A stretch of DNA of 34,518 bases from the IMG/VR virus record IMGVR_UViG_3300001686_000015, positions 1-34,518 of that record; one strand, written 5' to 3'. Of this stretch, positions 7,851 through 16,227 are shown in pieces. Origin of the DNA: a virus. The position numbers were made by a program, and so were the translations under genes. Position 1 is the stretch's first letter, and each line of letters begins with the position of its first letter. The notes under the pieces are model-generated. The model was not told where the DNA came from. It saw nothing but the letters and a program-made list of their open reading frames with translations, and ran no database searches.

Positions 7851-8980
7851 TAAAATACTACCTGACTATTTGGAGAATGGTTCTTTACATTTACCGTCAT
7901 ACTGTATTGTGTAGGACTTAAAACTCTATTGACATTTGATGTAAAATAAACTTGATCAAAGTCTGTGTTTGTACCCTTTAATCTCACAACACCGACTTTC
8001 TTTAAAATGTTATCTCCAGGCAAATCTGATTCTGTTTTTCTCTCATGCTGGCTTAAATTTTTTATTTGTTGTTGCGCAAATTGTAATGCTTGCTCTTTAG
8101 TAAATCCTGGCTTCATATAAGTAAAAGTCTGAGCATCGCCAATGGGTTGAGCCTTTGAAGCTAAAGCAGTTTTTTTGTTTGGAGTTGATTTAACCCTCAC
8201 ATTAAAAGGCTTTTTAGATTTACTGTTCCAGCTTCTAACAATAACAATGATATCTCTTGCTATCGTAAGACTTCTTGAAAGTTTAAGGTTTTTACCGTTG
8301 AAAGCTGTATAACCCTTTTCAGGATCGTTTTCGTTAGTTTCATACTGCAATAAATACGCAGTATCTTTCTCAGTGGGCGCTGGGTGAAAATGCAATGTTG
8401 TACCATCAACATACGCGACAAAATTTTCTTGTTGCGCAAGAAAATTGATTAAGTCCCATTCCGGCAATTCAGCGGTTAAAGCTGCCCTATCACCCGCATA
8501 ATATGTTCCCGCTGGTGTAGATGTAGGCGTAACATCCGGCGTAAGCCCTTCTTTTTCTGCAAGCATCGTGACAATTTGCGATGACGTTAAGTTTGGATAT
8601 TTGTTTGTGGTTTTATTGTCTATGAATTTTGCAGTTAAATCGCGGCCCGTTAAAGTATATTTTCTTTCGAGTAAATCAATTTCTACATCATCTACTTGAC
8701 CGGTAATCATTATATCTAATTGTTCTTTTGTATAATTAGACGGGTCAGGCGGGAAACCTATAAAAACCTCTATCATAATCGCTGATTCAGATGCGAAATA
8801 TTGCATTGAAAGTTGCGAAGGCTGACCGCTGATCGGTAATTCAAGGCTAAAAGTATCTGCCAAGAAATTCGTCGTATTGTTCACTTCAGCGCGAATAAAT
8901 GCAGCCGTTATGCCATTGACGGTGACAATTCCTCTCGGCTGTCTTGCAATAGACTGCGCCGGTATCGTGTTCTCAAACAA
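7850..8980 (-). CDS. baseplate hub protein, late control D family (Mu gp44/P2 gpD)
   Basis: A 376-residue protein showing features of the gpD/gp27 hub: an N-terminal domain defining the hub plane (VTVNGITAAFIRAEVNNTTN), the segment LTGRDLTAKFIDNKTTNKY, and a later YVDGTTLHFHP domain. It precedes the spike gene and overlaps the LysM gene by eight bases. In Mu and P2 this trimeric ring connects tube and spike. Name "late control" refers only to the family history; nothing here suggests a regulatory role. Confidence 0.8.
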   Translation of the reverse strand: MFENTIPAQSIARQPRGIVTVNGITAAFIRAEVNNTTNFLADTFSLELPISGQPSQLSMQYFASESAIMIEVFIGFPPDPSNYTKEQLDIMITGQVDDVEIDLLERKYTLTGRDLTAKFIDNKTTNKYPNLTSSQIVTMLAEKEGLTPDVTPTSTPAGTYYAGDRAALTAELPEWDLINFLAQQENFVAYVDGTTLHFHPAPTEKDTAYLLQYETNENDPEKGYTAFNGKNLKLSRSLTIARDIIVIVRSWNSKSKKPFNVRVKSTPNKKTALASKAQPIGDAQTFTYMKPGFTKEQALQFAQQQIKNLSQHERKTESDLPGDNILKKVGVVRLKGTNTDFDQVYFTSNVNRVLSPTQYSMTVNVKNHSPNSQVVF

Positions 8981-9311
8981 TTAAAATTCCGCCACTTGCT
9001 GTTGTCGGTTTTGGTGGAATTTTTAAAGTTGTGATATCACTGATGTTAGGCGTTATAAATCCATTTTCATCTTTCATGATAGAATAATTAGAATCGGCTA
9101 TTGCTGTCCATAATGTGGCATCACCATAAGCCTTTGACGCAATTTCAAAAAGATTTCCGAAAGAGACGATAGTTTGATTGCCCTGCTCACTTGCAAGCAA
9201 AGAATTCAAGTTTTGCTGCATCACTTGCAATAAATCTCTCAAGTGATAAAGATTAGCTATCTCTATTTCATTCGTCGCATCTTCTGATAAAGTGTTAGGG
9301 ATTATAGGCAT
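8973..9311 (-). CDS. LysM-like baseplate protein
   Basis: A 112-residue protein with one LysM-like segment: VSFGNLFEIASKAYGDATLWTAIADSN, followed by the proline-rich exit ITTLKIPPKP. In contractile tails and related injection systems, small LysM proteins sit at the hub next to the D protein and hold tape measure or tube. The gene overlaps the hub gene by eight bases, supporting co-translation. The N-terminal 40 residues form a helix with Leu-rich heptads (LYHLRDLLQVMQQNLNSLL). Confidence 0.7.
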   Translation of the reverse strand: MPIIPNTLSEDATNEIEIANLYHLRDLLQVMQQNLNSLLASEQGNQTIVSFGNLFEIASKAYGDATLWTAIADSNYSIMKDENGFITPNISDITTLKIPPKPTTASGGILIV

Positions 9312-9315
9312 AAAA

Positions 9316-9915
9316 TTATCCAGTGATATTGTTTATCGCACCATTAACACTATTGACAGCATTAGATATTGAGTTTGTAATTTCTGTGATTGCGCCCGTT
9401 GTTGCTGACTCTAAATCACCAGCCGCTTCTAGGGCTAACCCAACAATGCCCATCGCGCCAATAATGCCGCCATTATTAATAAACTGGGATAAATCCAAGG
9501 CTTCTGTATAGGCTGCTTGAATCGCATCAGAAAATGAAATAGGGATTGCAAAATTTATCGGTATTGTTAAATCTTGGACGACGGTTAAAACTATCTCATA
9601 ATCTATTTGATAACCCATTCGTAATGTAGATTCAAAGCTTTTTACGACTACGAGATAACTATAAGTAGAATAGGTAAAAGTAACTTGTTTGCCATTAACC
9701 GCAAGACTATCTAGATATTTAGCTCTTTCTATTGAAAGAATTCCCCTAAATAATCCCTTAAATGATATATCTTTATAACTGGGGCCTAAAGTATCTGTAA
9801 CGCGAATGCCGCCTATCAGTTCATTAACAGATTCACGCTGAGAAATTCCTCTAGGGATTGCTTCCGGTACTTCCGTTGCATTAAAAAATATCTCACCGAG
9901 ACGTACGATGATCAA
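9316..9915 (-). CDS. tail tip / baseplate protein downstream of tape measure
   Basis: A 199-residue protein whose first about 130 residues form a beta-rich domain (IFFNATEVPEAIPRGISQRE; DTLGPSYKDISFKGLF; YSTYSYLVVVKSFESTLR; YEIVLTVVQDLT), similar in style to Dit-like or XkdQ-like tail tip domains. The C-terminal 60 residues are Ala/Gly/Ile-rich and probably helical, ending in repeated SAVNSVN-type motifs. It overlaps the tape measure stop by four bases and precedes the LysM gene. It occupies the position of Mu gpN-type (DNA circularisation) baseplate proteins; function inferred from order. Confidence 0.6.
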   Translation of the reverse strand: MIIVRLGEIFFNATEVPEAIPRGISQRESVNELIGGIRVTDTLGPSYKDISFKGLFRGILSIERAKYLDSLAVNGKQVTFTYSTYSYLVVVKSFESTLRMGYQIDYEIVLTVVQDLTIPINFAIPISFSDAIQAAYTEALDLSQFINNGGIIGAMGIVGLALEAAGDLESATTGAITEITNSISNAVNSVNGAINNITG

Positions 9916-11681
9916 AGAGAACCGCCATAATTAAGCATATTTGGCTGCAAACTAATATTTGGATTAAATAAAGAACCGTGTGAAGGCTGACGATTTGCTT
10001 GTTTTGATTGGATTTTTGTTACCGTGTGCGATATTTCTTTAGAATCCATTTGATGGTGTGTATGAATTTCAAGCGTTTGCTGATGCGCTTTAGCGATTGC
10101 CGAACTCATCGCTTGATTAGATGCGTAGTTAGGATCCCATTTTGAATTGTCTGGTAATGTTGGGACTAATGAATTTCTAACGCTATGAAATGCCCCCATA
10201 AATCCAATCTTACTAAGAAATGCCTCAATTTTATTAAACCACCATTCAAAACCATCGCCTAAGGCTTGTATCAATAATTGATATCCTTTAAGTGCCGTTT
10301 TCCATTGCGTTAAAATTAATAATGTTGCGCCGAGGGGGGTACTTAAAAGAGTAAACGCAGAGGCAAGCTTCTTCACGGTTCCAACAATAGCAAGAGCAGC
10401 AGCCACTTTAAGAAATGCAATACCTAATTCTTTTACTTCTGTTTTATGCGCCCTCATCCAAGGTATAAAAATCGCAAGTTCATTATTGATATCTTTTAAA
10501 ACACGAAGTGTAAGTGGTAAAAGATTGTATCCAAGTTCTATAAATATATTTTGAAGATTTGTTAAAGAGGATTGAAATTGTTGAGAGACTGATTCTTTAA
10601 CAAATTTATCTTGAATTGCGCCCATACTTGCCAATTGCTTAAAGTCTGCATTCATAGATGCAAGTTGCGCAATAGCTGCCGGACTTGATAATAATGATGC
10701 CACTTTTCCGCCTTGAACCCCAAAAGCGTGCTGCATATCTATTGCTACTCTCTCTCTTCCATGTCGGGGATCTTTTGAGATAGCACTACTTACAAATGCT
10801 GAAAGCCCCATTATCCATTGATCGGTATCAAATTTTCCATTTACCATGAACTTTGAATGCCCATGTTTGTCAATAAAACCCATATCAGCTAATGCTTCAT
10901 GACTCTTACCTTTAAGCAATCCTGAACCAAAAATACCTGGGATAGTTCTTGTGATTGCGGCCGCTAAGTTTGTTCCTCCCCTGCTTCCTTTTAACCCAAG
11001 ACGACTAAGAAGAGCGACCATCATAAGATTGTGCGTATCATCAACGCCAAATGCAGTTTTTAGAATTGGTTGTGAGTAAGACATTGCGCTTCTTAATTCG
11101 CTAACCCCGCCAGGCATCATTAAAGATACCTTTGTTATTTCATTGAAATATGGCTCAACTTGAGCTGGAGAATATTTTTGCGCTAAGTGCATCATTTGAA
11201 TAGCATTAACAGCACTGGACATTGGGTCGGTTTTTTTAAGTAAACTTTGAACATCTACAAATTTTGCAATGGTAGGCATTAATGCAGAAAGCTGAGGCGC
11301 GCTAAAAGAATTTGATGTTGCAATTTTCTGAGCGACAGCCGACATTTGTAATGCGTTAAATTGTGTCGGCACAGATGCGTTTTCTATGGAAAGTCTAAGC
11401 TTATCCATTTGCTCGACAGTTCCATTCGTCGCAACCTGTATGCCAAGCATATTTTTTTGTAATTCTGCGGCTTTTGTTATTCCATAAACGATTGGTGCAG
11501 CGAATGCCGCAGCCGTACCGAAAAGATTAAATGAAGAACTTTTTATTGCATTCATTTTTGTTATGAAAACATCGCCTTCTTTATTAAGAATATTAAGCTG
11601 TTTTGAAATAAAAGTAAGTTGAGGGCTTATGTCGTTTATTAACGACAATTTCATCAATACTTTATAGTCTTCAGAAGACAT
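9912..11681 (-). CDS. tail tape measure protein
   Basis: A 589-residue protein with the expected TP901-like N-terminus: a helical start, a hydrophobic segment (NLFGTAAAFAAPIVYGITKA) and the segment LRLSIENASVPTQFNALQMSAVAQKIA, followed by a long Ala/Gln/Lys-rich helical region. A second hydrophobic stretch lies near residues 420-460 (FLKVAAALAIVGTVKKLASAF). Length suggests a short-to-medium tail (about 88 nm if the usual 1.5 angstroms per residue held over its whole length). It sets tail length and is probably ejected with the DNA. The gene follows the tail completion-like gene, and the two chaperone frames lie further upstream, as expected. Confidence 0.85.
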   Translation of the reverse strand: MSSEDYKVLMKLSLINDISPQLTFISKQLNILNKEGDVFITKMNAIKSSSFNLFGTAAAFAAPIVYGITKAAELQKNMLGIQVATNGTVEQMDKLRLSIENASVPTQFNALQMSAVAQKIATSNSFSAPQLSALMPTIAKFVDVQSLLKKTDPMSSAVNAIQMMHLAQKYSPAQVEPYFNEITKVSLMMPGGVSELRSAMSYSQPILKTAFGVDDTHNLMMVALLSRLGLKGSRGGTNLAAAITRTIPGIFGSGLLKGKSHEALADMGFIDKHGHSKFMVNGKFDTDQWIMGLSAFVSSAISKDPRHGRERVAIDMQHAFGVQGGKVASLLSSPAAIAQLASMNADFKQLASMGAIQDKFVKESVSQQFQSSLTNLQNIFIELGYNLLPLTLRVLKDINNELAIFIPWMRAHKTEVKELGIAFLKVAAALAIVGTVKKLASAFTLLSTPLGATLLILTQWKTALKGYQLLIQALGDGFEWWFNKIEAFLSKIGFMGAFHSVRNSLVPTLPDNSKWDPNYASNQAMSSAIAKAHQQTLEIHTHHQMDSKEISHTVTKIQSKQANRQPSHGSLFNPNISLQPNMLNYGGSL

Positions 11682-11685
11682 AATT

Positions 11686-12174
11686 TTATACCTTTTCTTT
11701 GAATGCCGCGTTTATTGTACGACCAGCACTCTTTAATCCTTCATAAGAAGCTTTTCTAATTACTTTTTTTATGAATGCAATATTTCTAAATGCCGCAGGG
11801 CCAATGAAGGGGCGCATCTCCATTTTGGATGTGCCGAATTCGTGATTTACAGATTTTGGGTCAGTACATCCAAAATAAATAGTAAGATCAACGACGTTAC
11901 TTTTTATTGAGTCTCGCATTTCACCTGTTCTTAAAAGAGGATTATCGGGCGGTGCGTATCCTAATTTTTCTTTTTCATCGACTGTACTTTGTTTTAAATC
12001 TTCCCAATCTGGAAATGGCCCAATTGCTGTTTGATAATGCGATATTTCCTTTTTTGCGGTATCAACTAATTTATCGGCAACAACTTTTAAACCTTCGTGC
12101 AAAAATATCTTATGCGTTATTTTTAATTTTAAAAGTAAATCAGCCATTTCTTCTACAGTAAAAAAACTTGTCAT
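11686..12174 (-). CDS. virion morphogenesis / tail completion protein (gpS/gpG-like)
   Basis: A 162-residue protein with the pattern of Mu gpG and P2 gpS relatives: an N-terminal helix, then PFPDWEDLKQSTVDEKEKLG, PLLRTGEMRDSIKS and ending in VNHEFGTSKMEMRPFIGPAA. The RTGxLRxSI, HexGT and RPFig elements are the usual conserved points. In Mu and P2 it joins head to tail or completes the tail. Its ATG overlaps the TGA ending the shifted chaperone frame (ATGA), so translation of it may depend partly on ribosomes that frameshift. It sits between chaperone and tape measure, which is not the usual P2 position. Confidence 0.75.
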   Translation of the reverse strand: MTSFFTVEEMADLLLKLKITHKIFLHEGLKVVADKLVDTAKKEISHYQTAIGPFPDWEDLKQSTVDEKEKLGYAPPDNPLLRTGEMRDSIKSNVVDLTIYFGCTDPKSVNHEFGTSKMEMRPFIGPAAFRNIAFIKKVIRKASYEGLKSAGRTINAAFKEKV

Positions 12175-12724
12175 TTTTTTGTCTCTCTGAATTTCATTCT
12201 TTCAAAATCGAAATGCTGCTCTTCTGGCAGCTCAAGCTCGGATAAGATAATGCAGTAGGCTTGAAGTTCTGTTAATTTTAGTTTAGATGCGATTTTGTGA
12301 GGAATCCCCTTGCTCACAACAAATAACATTGCTCTTAGAATGGGATTCTTTACGAGTTTTTTATTTCTTCTTTTTTCTCCTCAGTCTCTACCATTGGAAG
12401 AAGCCCACTAGAGCCTACGGCACGCGCAATTTGAAGCATCAATTTTAAACTTTTCACATTCTGAACAATTGCTCTAAGTTCAGATTTTGTTTGAGGTTTT
12501 TTAACAGGGATTCCATCGATTGATTTTATGCAGATCAACGAAATAGTATTTGCCATTATTTTATTGCCTTTATCTTCTGTTCCCTGCTGATCCATGCAAA
12601 TCAGAAAATCCAAAAACTCAAGGGCAGATGGCTCTTCTAATACTATAATTCTACCAAAATCATCTATGATTTCGATTTTATTATGGTTTACGAGAGTGAC
12701 TTTTGGCGGATTTGAATCTTGCAT
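12171..12724 (-). CDS. tail assembly chaperone, -1 frameshift fusion product
   Basis: Reading on after a -1 slip at 12356-12362 gives an open frame of about 61 further codons: LVKNPILRAMLFVVSKGIPH, then KIASKLKLTELQAYCIILSE, then LELPEEQHFDFERMKF, stopping at TGA 12171-12173. The extension is the only sensible content of the 175-bp gap between this gene and 11686-12174, and its stop overlaps the next ATG. Most long-tailed phages make such a pair (lambda G/GT, P2 E/E+E'), where a small proportion of ribosomes shift and the fusion binds the tape measure. Both arrangement and position just upstream of the tail completion and tape measure genes support this. Frameshifting itself is inferred. Confidence 0.8.
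12343..12382 (-). promoter_or_regulatory. programmed -1 frameshift signal (A AAA AAC, with upstream SD-like and downstream hairpin)
   Basis: On the - strand the heptamer AAAAAAC (12356-12362) is in exact X XXY YYZ phase with zero-frame codons AAA and AAC. A GAGGAG Shine-Dalgarno-like sequence lies 14 bases upstream (12377-12382), the kind of element that stimulates dnaX frameshifting. Six bases downstream, AGAAT-CCC-ATTCT (ending near 12338) can form a short 5-bp hairpin. The zero frame stops two codons after the heptamer; the -1 frame stays open for 61 codons. Confidence 0.75.
12350..12724 (-). CDS. tail assembly chaperone, unshifted product
   Basis: A 124-residue protein ending VETEEKKEEIKNS at a TAA. 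It is acidic to neutral, helical and without membrane segments, the profile of phage tail chaperones (lambda gpG, P2 gpE). It follows the tail tube gene and starts at an ATG. Near the 3' end lies a GAGGAG Shine-Dalgarno-like sequence and then the slippery A AAA AAC, so it is made both alone and as the N-terminal part of the fusion described at 12171-12724. The product covers tape measure before tube assembly. Confidence 0.8.
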   Translation of the reverse strand: MQDSNPPKVTLVNHNKIEIIDDFGRIIVLEEPSALEFLDFLICMDQQGTEDKGNKIMANTISLICIKSIDGIPVKKPQTKSELRAIVQNVKSLKLMLQIARAVGSSGLLPMVETEEKKEEIKNS

Positions 12725-12740
12725 ATATTAATCTCCTCAA

Positions 12741-13178
12741 TTAAGTAATTTTTTCAAAACGTGTTGCGAAACCAGATAACTTTTGTGAAACAAGCTCATT
12801 GCCTTTTTTCATACCAAACGTATCAACTTTTAATTGAACATTGGTATAAACATGCTGAGATACAGAGCCATCAACTTCTGTGATGGTTTCGTAAATAGTT
12901 CCGCCTGGTACATCGACGCCCGCATAAAACGCTGCTTCAGATAATGCCCAATAAGTCTCAATCTCATCATCTGTTCTTGTGATTTCCATATCAATGGCAT
13001 GCCCTTCATGGACAACATATGGCGTAATAATGCCGCTTACACCCAGGTTTTTTCCAACCTTAGCATCAGGCTTTGCTTCAAAATTTGTAATAAAATTAGA
13101 TGAGAGTATTAGCTCACCTTGTGCTGTGTTTATAACCCAGCTTACATCACGTGCAATCGTCATCCCGCCTGCGGACAT
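12741..13178 (-). CDS. tail tube protein
   Basis: A 145-residue protein, beta-rich, immediately downstream of the sheath gene and upstream of the chaperone, as in Mu and P2. It contains ELILSSNFITNFEAKPDAKV, GIITPYVVHEGHAIDMEITR and VQLKVDTFGMKKGNELVSQK, strands and loops expected of the tube fold (an N-terminal loop, a six-stranded barrel and a C-terminal hairpin). It polymerises into the inner tube. The catalytic-type motifs of other proteins are absent. Sequence is compatible with the Mu gpM type rather than P2 FII. Confidence 0.8.
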   Translation of the reverse strand: MSAGGMTIARDVSWVINTAQGELILSSNFITNFEAKPDAKVGKNLGVSGIITPYVVHEGHAIDMEITRTDDEIETYWALSEAAFYAGVDVPGGTIYETITEVDGSVSQHVYTNVQLKVDTFGMKKGNELVSQKLSGFATRFEKIT

Positions 13179-13209
13179 TTCTCTCTCCTACTCTAAATTG
13201 ATTTGATGC

Positions 13210-14775
13210 TTAATTGACTGGGACAGTTGAAACTAAAGAAGGCTGTCCATTTTGAAGGTTCACAATGAAATTTCTGATCACCGAATAATTAACAACCTGT
13301 ATATCAGCTTGCATATAGCCTTGAGATACGCGATTACTTGGGTTATTCGTCGCATCAAGTAAAATACTAAATGCTTTGGTTGCTTGATTTGGGAAATTCA
13401 CATCGCCGATCAATCCAAGGTTATAAAGATTGATGAAAAATGTTGTTAGGGTAGCTTTTGCAGATGATCTAACACTTGGATTCTGAAGAAGACCAATGTA
13501 AAGTCCGATTGCGAATGCAATACTATAAGCAATATAATTTGTCAGGGTTGTGTAGTCGTCCATCCTGATTGATTGATTACTTGAAGTATTTTGACCAGTC
13601 TGCAATGAAAAATAATTACCGCCGGATGATGGGTTATAAATAACATCAAGGCCATTATCGCAAGCAAAAATAATATCTGCGTTGGTGTACATACCACCGC
13701 TTTTTGTAGTTTGTGTGCCGACAACACCAAGTATTTGCTTGTTCAATGCAGATTCGCTGGGCAATAAATTCACGCGACGCCCGCAAGCAAAACCTTGCGG
13801 TGAAATTAAACGGGTGAGGCCGCTATAAGTATCAAAAATATAGCACCAGTCGCCGACCAAGAATTTAACATCGTAGTTATCAATACCTGCCGCATCTTTC
13901 GCTGTTTTTGCTTGTGCAAGTGTTTGACCAGCGGGCCCGACAATGTGCATAAATATGCCTTCAGAAATAGCGAAAGCAATTTGAGCGCTGTAGCTAGTTG
14001 TATCGTCCATATCATTGAGCATGGCAACGCTGCATTTTGAACCACGAAGCGCGTACATTCCTGTGCGAGGGGCTGTATCAGAACCGACCATAACTGTTGC
14101 TGTAATAGTCGTTGCGCCGTCTAAACCACCAGTCAAAGTATAAGTTGCATTTGCTGGTGCTACAGTCGATATGCCAACCGTAGCGACAATTAACTCAGAT
14201 GGCCCGCGGATACCACTTTGCCCTAAATTAATTGCATCAACCATTGCCTGCCAAAGCGCTAAACCCGTTCCTGCAATATTGTCAAAAATTTCAGGTGTGC
14301 GACCCGCGCTTAAGTTATTTGGCAGCGAAACTGAAATACGTTTAGTGTTTTGCGCAGAACCCGCACCTATGGTCACGCTGACAGAATTTCCGAGTGTGCC
14401 AGTATAAATCGCTGTAGCCGTCATGCCTGTTGCGGGCGCAGTATCAAGGATAGCTTTTGATGCGGCCGCATCTGTGCCATCAGTGACGCGCACACATCTA
14501 AAATTGTTTGCGCAATTTAAAGATGCCGCATAAATGCCAGTACCAAGATCGTATTTTCTTGCGACTGGGAGTCCGAAATTTCTCACATATTCGTTCATGT
14601 TACCGCAAATAACTGCGGTGTTTTTCTGTCCCCATGTAGCAGTACCAACTTCGCCAAGGATATTACTTGCAACGCCGTTAATCTGCGTCTGAGATGGAGG
14701 CAAAATATTGACTATTCCACCAGGCGCTAACAATGATTGCGGATTTACTGTTCCCGCTTGTACGACCTGAGTCAT
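13210..14775 (-). CDS. contractile tail sheath protein
   Basis: A 521-residue protein with sheath features: a flexible N-terminus (VVQAGTVNPQSLLAPGGIVN), the segment AVICGNMNEYVRNFGLPVARKY, GTGIYAASLNCANNFRCVRV, and a C-terminal half with IAYSIAFAIGLYIGLLQNPS and the strand YMQADIQVVNYSVIRNFIVN. The C-terminal end is where sheath subunits interlock. A subdomain containing VSVTIGAGSAQNTKRISVSL is inserted. Contractile sheath makes the phage a myovirus. Order (sheath, then tube) is standard. Confidence 0.88.
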   Translation of the reverse strand: MTQVVQAGTVNPQSLLAPGGIVNILPPSQTQINGVASNILGEVGTATWGQKNTAVICGNMNEYVRNFGLPVARKYDLGTGIYAASLNCANNFRCVRVTDGTDAAASKAILDTAPATGMTATAIYTGTLGNSVSVTIGAGSAQNTKRISVSLPNNLSAGRTPEIFDNIAGTGLALWQAMVDAINLGQSGIRGPSELIVATVGISTVAPANATYTLTGGLDGATTITATVMVGSDTAPRTGMYALRGSKCSVAMLNDMDDTTSYSAQIAFAISEGIFMHIVGPAGQTLAQAKTAKDAAGIDNYDVKFLVGDWCYIFDTYSGLTRLISPQGFACGRRVNLLPSESALNKQILGVVGTQTTKSGGMYTNADIIFACDNGLDVIYNPSSGGNYFSLQTGQNTSSNQSIRMDDYTTLTNYIAYSIAFAIGLYIGLLQNPSVRSSAKATLTTFFINLYNLGLIGDVNFPNQATKAFSILLDATNNPSNRVSQGYMQADIQVVNYSVIRNFIVNLQNGQPSLVSTVPVN

Positions 14776-14784
14776 GATTTTCTC

Positions 14785-14982
14785 CTATGCGCTTTTTGCG
14801 CTCAATTCGGGTTTAACGTAAATGACATTTACTCTATGTGCGTTTTCGTCGAGGACTTTTTCTATTTCGTCTTTTGATGTGATCGCATCGCCGCGCCTGT
14901 AATCTCCAAACGCATCGACGACAATCAAGCGCCTCTCTTCTTTCGCTTCTTTCGCTTCTTTCGTTTCTTTAATGTCTTTCAT
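14785..14982 (-). CDS. small hypothetical protein upstream of the sheath gene
   Basis: A 65-residue protein starting at the ATG at 14980-14982, which has an AGGA sequence six bases upstream. A longer open frame up to 15078 crosses the terminator hairpin at 15012-15036 and overlaps the previous gene, so the short form is preferred. The N-terminus has a simple repeat (KETKEAKEAKEERR) made of a nine-base DNA unit; the rest reads LIVVDAFGDYRRGDAITSKD and ends with EVILY-like strands (RVNVIYVKPELS). Small proteins of this type lie before sheath genes in Mu-like tails (gp38-like). Its function is unknown. Confidence 0.65.
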   Translation of the reverse strand: MKDIKETKEAKEAKEERRLIVVDAFGDYRRGDAITSKDEIEKVLDENAHRVNVIYVKPELSAKSA

Positions 14983-15011
14983 AAAAATTCCTGGGCAATT
15001 TTGATAGGCAT

Positions 15012-15036
15012 AAAAAAACCCGCGCGCGGCGGGTTT
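15012..15036 (-). terminator. intrinsic terminator between tail terminator and sheath genes
   Basis: On the - strand an 8-bp perfect stem AAACCCGC/GCGGGTTT with a 5-base loop is followed by a run of Us (seven As on the + strand, 15012-15018). The same 21-bp hairpin sequence occurs at 22531-22551. It lies inside the late block, so passage through it would need antitermination or partial readthrough. Confidence 0.85.
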
Positions 15037-15058
15037 ATTTGAAATGTAAATGAGTGTT

Positions 15059-15865
15059 TTATAATCCTGATGGGTCACTCGTTAAGCTATTAATAAAAGG
15101 ATCAGCGATTGTGTATTCTATTTCTGTCTGAGTAGTTGGATATTCAACCGAGTACAAAAGATCGCGACGATACAATTTGCTTTTTTCCATACTATCGGTA
15201 ATTCGTGTGCCGTGATATTTAAGGATTGCATAATAATCATCAGGTAAAACAAAACGTTCAGTCGCGGCAAATAAAATATCTATAGGCGCAACAATAGCCG
15301 TTCGTATGGGATCACTTGAAGCCCACACGCTTATCATGAAAACACGCTCTTGTCGCTTTAATTCTCTTATACCGATACCTGGTACGCCAATATTTGCGCT
15401 AAGGCGATAAGCGCCTGTAATTGTAACAATAGCGCCCACAGACGAAGCGCCAGGAATCAAGGCGGCAATTCCCGCTGCTATGGTTGTTAATGTATCGCCC
15501 GCAAGAATCGTATAAGCATAGCCAGTACCGTTTACAATCACCATACAGGTTTGCGGAGTTGTTATCGTTCCTGAAACTGTGACGGTTGTGGTATCTGTTA
15601 CTGTTAAAATAATAGTTTTTGGATTTATTGTTGATTGATGCCAATTAATCGGGAAACGTGTTGTCACTCTCTCAGAAGGTGTAGCATAAACACTTACATT
15701 TGCTTTTCCGACTGCTAAATCTGCATCTAAATTATCAGGGATTGGCCATCCGCCATAAATTCTAACGTCTACATTGGCTACAGATGGATTTAGCAAACCA
15801 TTTGGATATACGGCGGTTTGGCATATATCAACCAACGAATTAATTACATCAGATAAATCAGCCAT
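15059..15865 (-). CDS. tail terminator / neck protein with inserted beta domain
   Basis: The start is taken as ATG at 15863-15865 with GGTGAT about 6 bases upstream; a GTG at 15874 would add three residues. The 268-residue protein has a split fold: an N-terminal part (LSDVINSLVDICQTAVYPNG, VRIYGGWPIP) and a C-terminal part (RQERVFMISVWASSDPIRTA, FVLPDDYYAILKYHG) that together resemble tail terminator proteins. Between them (about residues 90-160) sits a small domain (VSGTITTPQTCMVIVNGTGY, TILAGDTLTTIAAGIAALIP) like the inserted modules of sheath proteins. It probably caps the tube and joins it to the neck. Unusual for its inserted module. Confidence 0.6.
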   Translation of the reverse strand: MADLSDVINSLVDICQTAVYPNGLLNPSVANVDVRIYGGWPIPDNLDADLAVGKANVSVYATPSERVTTRFPINWHQSTINPKTIILTVTDTTTVTVSGTITTPQTCMVIVNGTGYAYTILAGDTLTTIAAGIAALIPGASSVGAIVTITGAYRLSANIGVPGIGIRELKRQERVFMISVWASSDPIRTAIVAPIDILFAATERFVLPDDYYAILKYHGTRITDSMEKSKLYRRDLLYSVEYPTTQTEIEYTIADPFINSLTSDPSGL

Positions 15866-15885
15866 TAATATCACCAGCCTATATT

Positions 15886-16227
15886 TTATGTTTGTAATCT
15901 TTCACATAGCGCTTTGTAACCTAGTGAATTCCAGTAAGCCGCAGTTACTTGATAACGTACACCCAAGTCATCTGTGATAATGTCCCTGTCTCTAATTAGA
16001 GTTCGTGGTTTCCTAATAAAAATATTCCACAAAGAACCGCGTATAGTATCGCCAGGCAAATTAGCAGGAAATTGTTTAGATTCTTTTATTTGTTGTATGC
16101 TTGCTTTAAGCCCAGACGCGACTAAAGTCTCTGTGTTTGGTAATAAACCCTGATAAGGTTGTGCGCCTATACCGGTTAATGTTGGTGGCCGCGTAATAGA
16201 TACGATGCGAGGGTAACTAAAACTCAC
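15886..16227 (-). CDS. head-tail connector (head closure-like) protein
   Basis: A 113-residue protein containing LVASGLKASIQQIKESKQFP, TIRGSLWNIFIRKPRTLIRD and DIITDDLGVRYQVTAAYWNS, which fits the small beta-barrel neck proteins that close the head after packaging. The RDxDIItDdlGvRYqVtaay stretch is the most family-like part. It overlaps the upstream connector gene by four bases and precedes the tail terminator-like gene. Assigned by order and fold style; no precise family name is claimed. Confidence 0.6.
   Translation of the reverse strand: MSFSYPRIVSITRPPTLTGIGAQPYQGLLPNTETLVASGLKASIQQIKESKQFPANLPGDTIRGSLWNIFIRKPRTLIRDRDIITDDLGVRYQVTAAYWNSLGYKALCERLQT

Noticed and set aside
12830-14407. 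Several 62-79-codon frames inside the sheath and tube genes
   Set aside because: Shadows of the well-supported structural genes in other frames.
14983-15078. N-terminal extension of 14785-14982 up to 15078
   Set aside because: It would cross the terminator hairpin and overlap the previous gene; the ATG at 14982 has a good ribosome binding site.
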